From NCBI RefSeq assembly GCF_013184745.1, contig NZ_JAATVU010000025.1:1-64000 (forward strand): a stretch of DNA of 64,000 nt, given 5' to 3'. The stretch's first letter is position 1, and every line of letters starts with the position of its first letter. This stretch comes from Mangrovicoccus sp. HB161399 (GTDB lineage: Bacteria; Pseudomonadota; Alphaproteobacteria; Rhodobacterales; Rhodobacteraceae). The position numbers were made by a program, and so were the translations under genes. Of this stretch, positions 43,000-51,214 are shown in pieces. The notes beneath the pieces were generated by a model, which saw only the letters and a program-made list of their open reading frames with translations, searched no databases and was not told where the DNA came from.

Positions 43000-44106
43000 T
43001 CAGGCGGGCACCACGGAGGCGCAGATCGCGTCCAGCTCCGGCGCGGCGAAGCCCGGCCGGGCGCCGCGCACCCAGGTCAGGAAGGCGCCGATGCGGCGCT
43101 CCACCTTCTGCGGGTGGTTCTGCGCGATATCGGCGATGCGGTGGTCGAGGAACGGGTTGGCGAAGCGCTCCACCGTCTCCGCCAGATAGGCCAGCGCCTG
43201 GTCCTCCATCCCGCGCGCGGCGAAGCCGGGGATCACTTCCGCCTGCATCACCGCCGACATCCGGGCGCCGACGGGGCCGTTCAGCAGGTCGCGGACGATG
43301 GCGTCCGGGTCGGCGCCGGCCTCCTGCCAGAAGGCCGCCATGGCGGTATGGCCGAGATTGAGGATGTGCAGCTTCAGCCGCTCGATGGTCTCGAGCTTCT
43401 CCACCACCTGCACCGAGGGATGATCGACCGGCGCGGCCAGCCCGGGCTGCGCCTCGATCGCCCAGAGCGCATAGGGTTCCGCCACCGCCCCCACCGGGTC
43501 GAGCGGGGCCGAGACGATGCGGTCGACGAGGCTGTTGGCCCAGATGCAGTCGCCGAGCCAGCCGGCCAGCGCCGCGCCGGCGCCCTGCTGCGCCGCGATC
43601 TCCAGGATGCGGGCCTTCAGCACGTGGCCGTTGTCGGGGATCAGCTCCATCGGGAAGATCGTCAGCGGGGCCTTGCCTGCCGCATGCCGCGCCTTCAGCA
43701 GGTGGAACAGCTTCGCCGGATAGCTCATCGCCTGTTCGGGCGCGGCGGCGGCATCGGCAGGCTTCGGATCGTAGCCCGAGTCGCCGGTGTTCGACAGGAT
43801 CGCCTCGGCTTCCTCCGTGACGATCCGCTCCAGCTCCGCCCAGTCGGTGGCGGTCGAGAGCGTGCGCTTGACCGAATGCACGCGGCGCTCCTCGTCGACG
43901 GTCTTGCCGTCCTGCATGCCGCGGATCAGCACCGGATAGCCGGCCGGATCGGCCAGCGCGCCCAGCCGTCCGGCGCGGGACGGATCGCCCGAGCTCTGCA
44001 CCACCGTGATCGCGCCTTGGGGCGTGCCTTCGGAGAAGAACAGGTCGGCATGGGCCTGCAGGAACCGCGAGGTTCCGAACTGGACGATGGGAGTGGTGAC
44101 GGGCAT
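43000..44106 (-). CDS. mannitol dehydrogenase-family oxidoreductase (tagaturonate reductase-like)
   Basis: A 368-residue polyol/uronate dehydrogenase. The Rossmann start is atypical (IVQFGTSRFLQAHADLFFSE), as in this family. ILSNTGDSGYDP and FPMELIPDNGHVLKARIL contain conserved family residues, and the C-terminal domain has LKLHILNLGHTAMAAFW. Relatives include mannitol dehydrogenase and UxaB-type tagaturonate reductase, but the length and several motifs match a less-studied subgroup. A sugar acid or polyol is the likely substrate. It is divergent from a GntR-type regulator that probably controls it. Confidence 0.85.
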   Translation of the reverse strand: MPVTTPIVQFGTSRFLQAHADLFFSEGTPQGAITVVQSSGDPSRAGRLGALADPAGYPVLIRGMQDGKTVDEERRVHSVKRTLSTATDWAELERIVTEEAEAILSNTGDSGYDPKPADAAAAPEQAMSYPAKLFHLLKARHAAGKAPLTIFPMELIPDNGHVLKARILEIAAQQGAGAALAGWLGDCIWANSLVDRIVSAPLDPVGAVAEPYALWAIEAQPGLAAPVDHPSVQVVEKLETIERLKLHILNLGHTAMAAFWQEAGADPDAIVRDLLNGPVGARMSAVMQAEVIPGFAARGMEDQALAYLAETVERFANPFLDHRIADIAQNHPQKVERRIGAFLTWVRGARPGFAAPELDAICASVVPA

Positions 44107-44153
44107 GACGGTCCTCGCTGGGCTGGGGCGGCGCGCGGGCCGCTTGTCGGTCT

Positions 44154-44165
44154 TTTATTTATAAA
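44154..44165. promoter_or_regulatory. AT-rich dyad between oxidoreductase and GntR gene
   Basis: TTTAT-TT-ATAAA is a perfect dyad in the only AT-rich segment between the divergent genes. It could be a promoter element or the regulator's operator. Confidence 0.35.
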
Positions 44166-44209
44166 GTACCAAACAGGTCAAATCCTGTCTCGCGGAAAGG
44201 GTGAATGCG

Positions 44210-45085
44210 ATGTCGCGGCGCAACCAGACCTTCCTTGCCGGTCTCGACCGGATGCTCGGCGCGCTGGCCGGGATGGATCCGGGGCAGGGGCTGGGCTCGG
44301 AACAGGAGATCGCCGCGCGGCTTGGGCTGAGCCGCACGACGGTGCGCGGGATCCTGGCGCATCTGGCGGAGACCGGGCTGATCGCCTGGGAGGGGCGGCA
44401 GAAGCGGCTGCTGCGCGCGCCGGGACCTCAGGACCGGCCCGAGGCCGCGCCGGATCCGGCGGAGACCTTCCCCGAGCGGTTCCTGGGCTGGATCCTCGAA
44501 GGCGACGTGCCGCCCGGCACCGCGCTCAACGAAAGCGAGCTGTCGCGTCGCTTCGGCGTGCCTGTCTCGGCGGTGCGCGACTTCCTCATCCGCTTCGAGC
44601 CGATGGGGCTGATCGAGAAGGAGCCGAACCGGCACTGGCGGCTCAAGGGCTTCACCCGCGCCTTCGCGGCCGAGATGTTCGACATGCGCGAGCTGATCGA
44701 GATGCAGGCGGTCCGCGCGCTGGTCGCCGCGCCGGACCGCGGAAAGGTCGCGGCGCTGGCCGAGGCACACCGGCGGCTGCTCTCGGGCCCGGAAGCCGGG
44801 CTGGCGGAATTTCCCGGGCTCGATGCGCAGTTTCACGCGCTGGTCTGCGATGCGGCGGGCAACCGGTTCTTCGGGGAGTTCATGCAGCGCATCTCGATCA
44901 TCGTCCATTACCACTACCAGTGGCGCAAGGACGACGAATTCGCCCGCAACCGCGGCGCCGCGGAAGAGCACCTGGCAGTGCTCGGGGCGATTCTCGGCGG
45001 CCGCGGCGAGGAGGCGGTCCGGCTGTTCGCGGACCACCTCGCCACGGCGCGGGGCAACCTCCTGCGGTCGGTTGCCTGGGACTGA
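44210..45085 (+). CDS. GntR-family regulator with two winged-helix domains
   Basis: A 291-residue regulator. Residues 30-68 (GSEQEIAARLGLSRTTVRGILAHLAETGLIAWEGR) form one GntR-like winged helix. Residues 86-148 (FPERFLGWILEGDVPPGTALNESELSRRFGVPVSAVRDFLIRFEPMGLI) form a second, followed by an all-helical FCD ligand domain with DMRELIEMQAVRALV and the His-containing LDAQFHALV and IIVHYHYQWR. Two DNA-binding domains in one chain are unusual for this family. GGAAAGGG favours the ATG at 44210 over the GTG at 44201. It is divergent from the oxidoreductase; its stop lies 3 bp from the convergent transglycosylase gene. Confidence 0.87.
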   Translation: MSRRNQTFLAGLDRMLGALAGMDPGQGLGSEQEIAARLGLSRTTVRGILAHLAETGLIAWEGRQKRLLRAPGPQDRPEAAPDPAETFPERFLGWILEGDVPPGTALNESELSRRFGVPVSAVRDFLIRFEPMGLIEKEPNRHWRLKGFTRAFAAEMFDMRELIEMQAVRALVAAPDRGKVAALAEAHRRLLSGPEAGLAEFPGLDAQFHALVCDAAGNRFFGEFMQRISIIVHYHYQWRKDDEFARNRGAAEEHLAVLGAILGGRGEEAVRLFADHLATARGNLLRSVAWD

Positions 45086-45088
45086 GCC

Positions 45089-46228
45089 TCAGCCCAGCAT
45101 CCTGAGCAGCTCCAGCGACGGCTCGCCGGTGACCGGCAGGCCGCGGGCGCGCTGGTAGGCGGAGATCGCTTCCAGGCTGTTCGGCCCCAGCACGCCGTCG
45201 ACCCCGCCGGTATCGTAGCCCGCCCGGGTCAGGCGCGCCTGGAGCGCCATGCGGTCCTCCTTGGTCATGCCGTACCTGTCCGGTGGGAAGGGGGTGCGCA
45301 GCGGCCCGCCGCCGGCGATCCGGTCCGACAGGTGGCCGACGCCGATCGCATAGGCGTCGGAGTTGTTGTAGCGCTTGATGACGCTGAAATTCTTGGTGAC
45401 GGCGAAGCGCGGGCCGCCCGGCTGCGGCTGGATCAGCGTGCCCGAGACCGGGCCGCCGAGATATTCCTCGCCCCAGGGCAGGCCGCGCACCCAGCCGTTC
45501 CGCGCCAGGTAGGCAGCGGTGGAGGCCAGCGCGTCGGTCGGGTCCTCCGACCAGATGTCGCGCCGCCCGTCGCCGGTGAAATCCACCGCGAAGGCAAGGT
45601 AGGAGGTCGGGATGAACTGCGTATGGCCCATCGCCCCGGCCCAGCTGCCGGTCATGTGCTCGGGGTCGATGTCGCCCGACTGGATGATCTTCAGCGCGGC
45701 GACCAGCTGGCTTTCGAAGAACTGGCCGCGGCGGCCCTCATAGGCCAGCGTCGAGGTGGCCGAGATCACCGGGACATTGCCGCGGCGCTCGCCGTAGAAG
45801 CTCTCCAGCCCCCAGATCGCGCAGATGATCTGGGCATCGACGCCATAGCGCGACTGCAGCGCTTCGAGCGTCGAGCGGTGCCGCGCGAAAGCCGCGCGGC
45901 CCTTCGAGACCCGCTCGTCCGAGGCGGCGATCGACAGGTAGTCCTCCAGCGTGCGCGAGAACTCCGCCTGGTTGCGGTCGCGGTCGATGACGCCGGGCAG
46001 GAAGCCCGCGCTGCGGAAGGACCGGTCGAAGGTGGCGCCGGAAATGCCCTTGGACGCCGCGCGGCTCTCGAACCCGGCCACCCAGGCGTCGTAGCCGGGA
46101 TTGTAGGCGGGCTTGAGGTCGGCGGGCAGCCCCGCGGACGCATCCGCCCCCCGCGTGACCGATTGGCTGCAGCCCGCAAGCCCGGCCGCTATCGCGCCGA
46201 GCCCGAACTCTCTCCTGGTGATCTGCAT
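45089..46228 (-). CDS. lipoprotein lytic murein transglycosylase (MltB-type)
   Basis: A 379-residue paralogue of the transglycosylase at 40330. It has Glu142 in CAIWGLESFYGERRG, GSWAGAMGHTQFIPTSYLAFAVDFTGDGRRDIW, and the same C-terminal peptidoglycan-binding domain (LQARLTRAGYDTGGVDGVLGPNSLEAISAYQ). The N-terminus MQITRREFGLGAIAAGLAGC combines a twin-arginine-like RR with a lipobox ending at Cys20, so it is probably membrane-anchored. It may be exported by Tat. It is transcribed away from the GH25 gene. Confidence 0.92.
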   Translation of the reverse strand: MQITRREFGLGAIAAGLAGCSQSVTRGADASAGLPADLKPAYNPGYDAWVAGFESRAASKGISGATFDRSFRSAGFLPGVIDRDRNQAEFSRTLEDYLSIAASDERVSKGRAAFARHRSTLEALQSRYGVDAQIICAIWGLESFYGERRGNVPVISATSTLAYEGRRGQFFESQLVAALKIIQSGDIDPEHMTGSWAGAMGHTQFIPTSYLAFAVDFTGDGRRDIWSEDPTDALASTAAYLARNGWVRGLPWGEEYLGGPVSGTLIQPQPGGPRFAVTKNFSVIKRYNNSDAYAIGVGHLSDRIAGGGPLRTPFPPDRYGMTKEDRMALQARLTRAGYDTGGVDGVLGPNSLEAISAYQRARGLPVTGEPSLELLRMLG

Positions 46229-46450
46229 GGTGTTCGCCTGTGTTCTTTGGTGATTTGCCTCGCTTCCCAGAGTAAGGCTTCGCGGCGTCCAGGCAATGAC
46301 CGCCGGCGGCCAGATGCGGGAATTCCGGGTGTCTGCCCCCGAAAATTAGCGAATTCGCATGCTTCGCTGGCGCATGGTTCGTGCTATCCTCCGGCCAAAT
46401 CCCCGGGCCGGACCGAGCAGAAACTACCGGCCGAAAGAATGGAGAGCAGA

Positions 46451-47299
46451 ATGTCCCATCCGTTGGCGCTTCCGCGCGCCGGAGCCGCAGCCCTGTTGCT
46501 GGCCAGTGTCCTCCTGTCCGCCTGCGGGGGCGGCAAGGTGGACCATTCCCCGTCTTCGCTGGGCGCCCCCCGCCAGCTGGTTCCCTCGGACCACCGCGCC
46601 GAGGGCATCCCGCGCCAGTTCGGCGACCTGCGCCCCAGTTCCTGGGACGTGCTGGCGCCCGACCGCTACAGCGTGCACGGCATCGACGCCTCGCGCTACC
46701 AGGGCGAGATCGACTTCCACCGCGCGCGCGCCTCCGGCGTGTCCTTCGCCTGGCTGAAGGCGACCGAGGGCGGCGACCATTCCGATCCGGCCTATGCGCT
46801 GAACTCCACCAAGGCGCGGGCGGCGGGCGTGCCGGTCGGGGCCTACCACTTCTACTATTTCTGCCGCACGGCGCGCGAGCAGGCGGAATGGTTCATCGAC
46901 AACGTCCCGCGCCGGGCGGGCGACCTGCCGCCGGTGCTGGACATGGAATGGAACCACCAGTCCAGGACCTGCCCCTACAAGCCAGACGCAGGCACCGTCC
47001 GCTCCGAGATCCGCACCTTCCTGCGCATCGTCGGCAACTACTACGGCACGGTGCCGGTGATCTACACGACCCCCGATTTCTACGAGAGCAACGGACTGGG
47101 CGCGATCCAGGGGGCCGAGTTCTGGCTGCGCTCGGTCGCGGGCCATCCGTCCGAACGCTATCCCGGCGAAAGCTGGTCCTTCTGGCAGTATACCGGCACC
47201 GGCGTGGTGCATGGCGTCGGCGGCCAGGTCGACCTGAACGCCTTCGCCGGCAGCGAGCAGAGCTGGCAGCGCTGGCTCGCCGCCCGGCGCCAGCGCTGA
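46451..47299 (+). CDS. GH25 lysozyme-family lipoprotein
   Basis: A 282-residue muramidase with a lipoprotein signal (LLSAC, Cys25) and a GH25 catalytic domain. VHGIDASRYQGEIDF contains Asp79, FAWLKATEGGDHSDP follows, and the catalytic pair Asp164/Glu166 lies in LPPVLDMEWN. SWSFWQYTGTGVVHGVGGQVDLNAF is the closing motif. It cleaves the MurNAc-GlcNAc bond. GGAG, 6 bases before the ATG at 46451, decides the start over the ATG at 46439. Upstream lies a 10-bp palindrome GCGAATTCGC (46349-46358) in the shared control region with the transglycosylase. Confidence 0.92.
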   Translation: MSHPLALPRAGAAALLLASVLLSACGGGKVDHSPSSLGAPRQLVPSDHRAEGIPRQFGDLRPSSWDVLAPDRYSVHGIDASRYQGEIDFHRARASGVSFAWLKATEGGDHSDPAYALNSTKARAAGVPVGAYHFYYFCRTAREQAEWFIDNVPRRAGDLPPVLDMEWNHQSRTCPYKPDAGTVRSEIRTFLRIVGNYYGTVPVIYTTPDFYESNGLGAIQGAEFWLRSVAGHPSERYPGESWSFWQYTGTGVVHGVGGQVDLNAFAGSEQSWQRWLAARRQR

Positions 47300-47407
47300 T
47301 CCGCAGGCGGGCGCCCGCCTGCAACCAAAGTCGGTGCCGGCAATCGCCCGCAGCGGCGCGGCCCGTGCTATGCTGCAACCCGGAGGAGATTTCGGGAGGA
47401 CGCCGGC

Positions 47408-48412
47408 ATGCTGGAGGATGCACTGCTGCTGGACGCGACGGGCGCGCCTGCGCGGCATCGCGGTCGCACGCGGTCGCGGGACTGGGACGAGGTGGAGGAA
47501 TTCTGCCGCCAGGTCTACATGCCCTACCGGGTGCGGCCGCTGGAACGCGGCGCGCGGCCCGACGCCACGATGATCCCGGCGCGGGCGGGGCGGGTCACGA
47601 TGACCCGCTTCTCCTACGGGACCGGCATCCATCTCGACCGGTTCGACCCGGCGGCGGGCAACATCCTGGTGCTCAACACCCTGCAGGGTGCGCTGCGCCA
47701 CCAATGCGACGGCGGATCCGTCGCCACCGGCGCCGGAGAGAGCTTCGTCGTCGACTGCTCGCGCGCGGAGTACTGGCTCGACGGCGGTCCGGACCACATG
47801 CAGTTCAACCTGACGATCCCGCATGCCGCGATGGAGGAAACCGCGCGGCGCTGGTTCGGCTTCGTTCCCGATGACGCGCTCTGGGCGGCGCGGGTGAAGA
47901 TCGGAGGACCGCAATCGGCCTGGGCGCGCCTGCTGGATTACGCGGTGCGTACGCTGGCCGGGGCGGGAGACCGGCCGCCGGGGGGCGCGCTGGAGCGCCA
48001 CCTGGAGGAAACGATCTGCCTGGAGCTGCTGCGCGAATGGGCGGCGACGGCCGGGGTGCGGCTGGACGGCGGCGCGCGGGCGGCGGCGCCGGGCTATGTC
48101 CGCCGTGCCGAGGAGATCATGGAGGCGGAGGCGCGCGAGGCGCCGGTGATCGGCGATGTGGCGCAGCGGGTGGGCGTCTCCGCCCGCACGCTCTCGGGCG
48201 GGTTCCGGCGGTTCCGCGGCATCTCCCCGCGCGAGTTCCTCGCCGCGCGGCGGCTGGAGGGGCTGCGCGCCGAGCTGGAAACCGCGCCGCCGGGGCGCAC
48301 CGTCGCCGAGATCGCGGCGGATTGGGGCTTCGGCAATTTCGGCGCGCTGGCCGGACGCTACCGCGCGCGCTTCGGCGAGCTGCCGTCGCATACGCGGGCC
48401 CGCGCCCGCTAG
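47408..48412 (+). CDS. AraC-family transcriptional regulator
   Basis: A 334-residue regulator with an AraC-binding-like N-terminal domain (RVTMTRFSYGTGIHLDRFDPAAGNILVLNTLQGALRHQC, resembling the AraC_binding_2 type) and a C-terminal double helix-turn-helix. The second part of that domain is VAEIAADWGFGNFGALAGRYRARFGELPS. GGGAGGA lies before the ATG. It is the first of a same-direction group with a Rid protein and an esterase, which it probably controls. Confidence 0.9.
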   Translation: MLEDALLLDATGAPARHRGRTRSRDWDEVEEFCRQVYMPYRVRPLERGARPDATMIPARAGRVTMTRFSYGTGIHLDRFDPAAGNILVLNTLQGALRHQCDGGSVATGAGESFVVDCSRAEYWLDGGPDHMQFNLTIPHAAMEETARRWFGFVPDDALWAARVKIGGPQSAWARLLDYAVRTLAGAGDRPPGGALERHLEETICLELLREWAATAGVRLDGGARAAAPGYVRRAEEIMEAEAREAPVIGDVAQRVGVSARTLSGGFRRFRGISPREFLAARRLEGLRAELETAPPGRTVAEIAADWGFGNFGALAGRYRARFGELPSHTRARAR

Positions 48413-48455
48413 GGGGCCGCGCCCGCCCCGGGCGCCGCGCGGAGGGAGGACCGCC

Positions 48456-48851
48456 ATGGCGGAGGGACGGAGACTGGTATCCAACGGCAATCCGATGGAA
48501 AGCATCGTCGGCTTCAGCCGCGCGGTGCGCGTCGGCAATTTCATCGCGGTGGGCGGCACCGCGCCGGTCGGGCCGGACGGGCAGACGGTCGGCATCGGCG
48601 ATGTCCATGCGCAGACATGCCGGTGCTTCGAGATCATCCGCGACGCGTTGGAACAGGCCGGGTCGGGGCTGCAGGACATCGTCCGCACCCGGGTGATCCT
48701 GACCGACATCGGCAGCTGGAAGCAGGCCGTCGAGGCGCGCAAGCTCTATTGCCTCGGGGCCCGGCCCGTTGACACGATCATGGCCGTCACCGCCTTCGTG
48801 AACCCGGACTGGCTGGTGGAGATCGAGGCGGACGCGGTGGTGCCGGACTGA
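48456..48851 (+). CDS. Rid-family protein lacking the catalytic arginine (second copy)
   Basis: A 131-residue RidA-fold protein: VGNFIAVGGTAPVGPDGQTVG, QTCRCFEIIRDALEQAGS, VRTRVILTDIGSWKQAVEARK and WLVEIEADAVVPD. The usual catalytic Arg position reads PVDT, with Asp106, so it is not a standard imine deaminase. Its C-terminus resembles the Rid protein at 32042-32455, placing both in an Arg-less subgroup. A very strong ribosome site (GGAGGGAGGA) precedes the ATG. It lies 43 bp after the AraC gene and 109 bp before the esterase gene. Confidence 0.9.
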   Translation: MAEGRRLVSNGNPMESIVGFSRAVRVGNFIAVGGTAPVGPDGQTVGIGDVHAQTCRCFEIIRDALEQAGSGLQDIVRTRVILTDIGSWKQAVEARKLYCLGARPVDTIMAVTAFVNPDWLVEIEADAVVPD

Positions 48852-48930
48852 GCCCGGCGCGTCCGTTTTCTTCCGGAACCGGACATGCGATGCCGGTTGC
48901 GGACAGACCGGCAGGGCGTTCCCGCGCTAG

Positions 48931-48955
48931 CCTCCCCTGAAAAGACCAGGGGAGG
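48931..48955 (+). promoter_or_regulatory. hairpin covering the esterase ribosome-binding site
   Basis: The perfect 9-bp arms CCTCCCCTG (48931-48939) and CAGGGGAGG (48947-48955) surround a 7-base A-rich loop. The right arm contains the Shine-Dalgarno sequence of the next gene, whose ATG is at 48961, so folding would block ribosome access. A TAGCCT just upstream may be a -10 element. Confidence 0.55.
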
Positions 48956-48960
48956 AAACG

Positions 48961-50154
48961 ATGGAAGATCTGAAAACGGCGCTCGACGGCGTGCTGCAGG
49001 GCGTCGCCGCGGGCAGCGCGCGCGTGCCCGGCGTGGTGGCCATGGTCACCGACCGCGAGGGCGACATCTATTCCGGGGCGGCCGGCGACCGGCGGCTGGG
49101 CGACGGGGCGATGAGCGAGGACACGGTCTTCGCCATATTCTCCACCACCAAGGCCATCGCCGGAACGACGGCGCTGCAATGCGTCGAGGAGGGGCTGCTC
49201 GATCTCGACGCGCCCGCGAAGGACTATGCCCCCGCCATCGGCAAGCTGCAGGTGATCGAGGGCTTCGGCGCGGACGGCCAGCCCCGTCTGCGCGCGCCGA
49301 AATCGGATGTCACCACGCGGCAGCTGATGCTGCATACCGGCGGCTTCGGCTACGACTTTTTCAACGCGACCTACAAGCGGCTCGCCGAGGAGCATGGCCA
49401 GCCCTCGGTGGTCACCGGCACGCGCGAAGCGATCGAGACGCCGCTGCTGTTCGATCCGGGCGAGAAATGGGAATACGGCACCAATATCGACTGGGTCGGG
49501 CAGGTCGTCGAAGGCATCCGCGGCAAGTCGCTCGGCGCGGTGATGCGCGAGCGGGTCTTCGACCCCCTGGGCATGGACGAGATCGCCTTCACCCGCAGCG
49601 GCGCCACGAAGGCGCGCACCGCGACAATCCATGCCCGCGGCGCCGATGGCGGGCTGGAGCCGATGGACGGCTTCGCGCTGCCCGACAACCCGGAGGTGGA
49701 GATGGGCGGCCACGGGCTCTATGCCACCATCCCCGAATACATGAAGTTCATCCGCATGTGGCTGAATGACGGCGCCGGGCCGCATGGCCGCGTGCTGCGT
49801 GCCGACACGGTCGACTGGGCGGTGAAGGGCGCGCTGGTGCCGCCGCAGAAGGTGACGATGCTGCCCGGCGTGATCCCGTCCCTGTCGAACGACGCGGAGT
49901 TCTTCCCCGGCACGGCGAAGGACTGGTCCTACACCTTCATGGTCAATTCCGAAGCCGCCCCCACGGGCCGTCCGGCGGGCGCCATCGGCTGGGCGGGGCT
50001 GGCCAACTGCTTCTACTGGATCGACCGGGCGAGCGGCTTCGGCGGCTACTGGGCGACGCAGATCCTGCCCTTCGGCGATCCGGTCTCCTTCGGCGGCTAC
50101 CTGGAGTTCGAATCCGCCGTCTACCGCGCCATGGCCGCCTCGAAGGCCGCCTGA
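48961..50154 (+). CDS. EstB-like serine esterase (beta-lactamase fold)
   Basis: A 397-residue family VIII esterase/penicillin-binding-protein-like enzyme. The nucleophile motif STTK lies at 61-64, the second motif YGTN (YxN) at 172-175, and a third [10 protein letters not shown] region later on. Such enzymes usually hydrolyse small esters and seldom beta-lactams. No signal peptide, so cytoplasmic. It lies in a cluster with a Baeyer-Villiger-type monooxygenase, whose ester product it could cleave. Its ribosome site is inside a strong hairpin. A terminator-like hairpin follows. Confidence 0.88.
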   Translation: MEDLKTALDGVLQGVAAGSARVPGVVAMVTDREGDIYSGAAGDRRLGDGAMSEDTVFAIFSTTKAIAGTTALQCVEEGLLDLDAPAKDYAPAIGKLQVIEGFGADGQPRLRAPKSDVTTRQLMLHTGGFGYDFFNATYKRLAEEHGQPSVVTGTREAIETPLLFDPGEKWEYGTNIDWVGQVVEGIRGKSLGAVMRERVFDPLGMDEIAFTRSGATKARTATIHARGADGGLEPMDGFALPDNPEVEMGGHGLYATIPEYMKFIRMWLNDGAGPHGRVLRADTVDWAVKGALVPPQKVTMLPGVIPSLSNDAEFFPGTAKDWSYTFMVNSEAAPTGRPAGAIGWAGLANCFYWIDRASGFGGYWATQILPFGDPVSFGGYLEFESAVYRAMAASKAA

Positions 50155-50185
50155 ACCGCAGACCGTCCCGACCGGAAGAAACGAT

Positions 50186-50210
50186 GCGGGGGGCGGCTGC
50201 CGTCCCCCGC
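50186..50210 (+). terminator. hairpin after the esterase gene
   Basis: The stem has arms GCGGGGG and CCCCCGC, a G-U wobble, then CGG pairing with CCG around a CTG loop. It lies about 30 bp after the stop codon. Confidence 0.6.
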
Positions 50211-50239
50211 CATTTGCCGTTCAGGGAGGAGGAATGGCG

Positions 50240-51124
50240 ATGAGCGGACTGATCGACTACCGGGATCTGCCGGGCTGGGTGCCGGGGCAGGTGCTGCTGT
50301 CCAGCGACGGGCTGGGCTGGAAGAACGTGAATCTCAGGTCCTACCGCTACGAGGGGCAGGACGTGGTCGTCCCGGCGATGCGGGACTTCATGCTGGTGGG
50401 CTATCGCGGCGGGGTCACGCCGATGCAGCGCCGCTTCGACGGCAAGTGGCGCCGCGAGACGCTCTGTCCCGGCGCGGCCTCGCTGCTGACCCGCGCGCAG
50501 CAGGCCTTCTGGACCTGGCATGCGCAGATCGACGTGGTCCATGTCTACCTGTCTGCCGGGCTGGTCGCCGAGGTGGCGGGCGAGATGCTGGAGTGCGACG
50601 GGGCCGAGGTGGTGCTGAACGACGTGCTCAGGACTGACGACCCGGTGATGACCCATGCGCTCGACACGATCGCGGGCGAGGCGCAGAGCCAGGGCATGGG
50701 CGGGGCGCTCTATGTCGACGCGGTGTCGCGCGGCCTGATCGTGCATCTGCTGCGCCGCTACGCCTCGGTGCGGCTGCCCGAGGCGCGGCCCGCGGGCGCG
50801 CTGAGCCCGGCGGAGGAGCGGCGGATCCGCGGGCACATAGAGGAGAACCTCGCCAGCCAGATGGAGCTGAAGGAGATGGCGGCGGTCCTGGGCATGGCGC
50901 CCTGCCGGTTTTCCCGCGCCTTCCGGCGCAGCTTCGGGCGGCCGCCCTATGCCCATGTGACGGCGCGGCGGCTGGAAGAGGCCAGGCGGCTGCTGGCGCG
51001 CACGTCGCTGCCGATCAAGGCGGTGGCGGCGGATTGCGGGTTTTCCGACCAGGCGCATCTGACGCGGATGTTCTCCGCGGCCTTCGGCGAGACGCCCGCC
51101 GTCTTCCGGCGGCGGGCGCAGTGA
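50240..51124 (+). CDS. AraC-family transcriptional regulator (second)
   Basis: A 294-residue regulator. The N-terminal part is an unrecognised sensing domain. From about residue 190 an AraC DNA-binding domain is clear: IRGHIEENLASQMELKEMAAVLGMAPCRFSRAFRRSFGRPPYAHVTARRLEEARRLLARTSLPIKAVAADCGFSDQAHLTRMF. AGGAGG, 7 bases before the ATG at 50240, favours this start over 50234. It faces the monooxygenase gene tail to tail and is a candidate regulator of it. Confidence 0.9.
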   Translation: MSGLIDYRDLPGWVPGQVLLSSDGLGWKNVNLRSYRYEGQDVVVPAMRDFMLVGYRGGVTPMQRRFDGKWRRETLCPGAASLLTRAQQAFWTWHAQIDVVHVYLSAGLVAEVAGEMLECDGAEVVLNDVLRTDDPVMTHALDTIAGEAQSQGMGGALYVDAVSRGLIVHLLRRYASVRLPEARPAGALSPAEERRIRGHIEENLASQMELKEMAAVLGMAPCRFSRAFRRSFGRPPYAHVTARRLEEARRLLARTSLPIKAVAADCGFSDQAHLTRMFSAAFGETPAVFRRRAQ

Positions 51125-51178
51125 GGCGGTCCGGCACCGCGCATCCCCGTCCGGGCTGGAGCCGGAGGGTTCAGGCTG

Positions 51179-51203
51179 CCGGCGCGGGGCGATCCCGCGC
51201 CGG
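51179..51203. terminator. terminator between AraC gene and monooxygenase
   Basis: The perfect 10-bp arms CCGGCGCGGG and CCCGCGCCGG surround the loop GCGAT. It is nested in a wider inverted repeat (GGCGGTCCGGC at 51125-51135 with GCCGGACCGCC at 51199-51209). It lies between convergent genes. Confidence 0.65.
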
Positions 51204-51214
51204 ACCGCCCTCGC

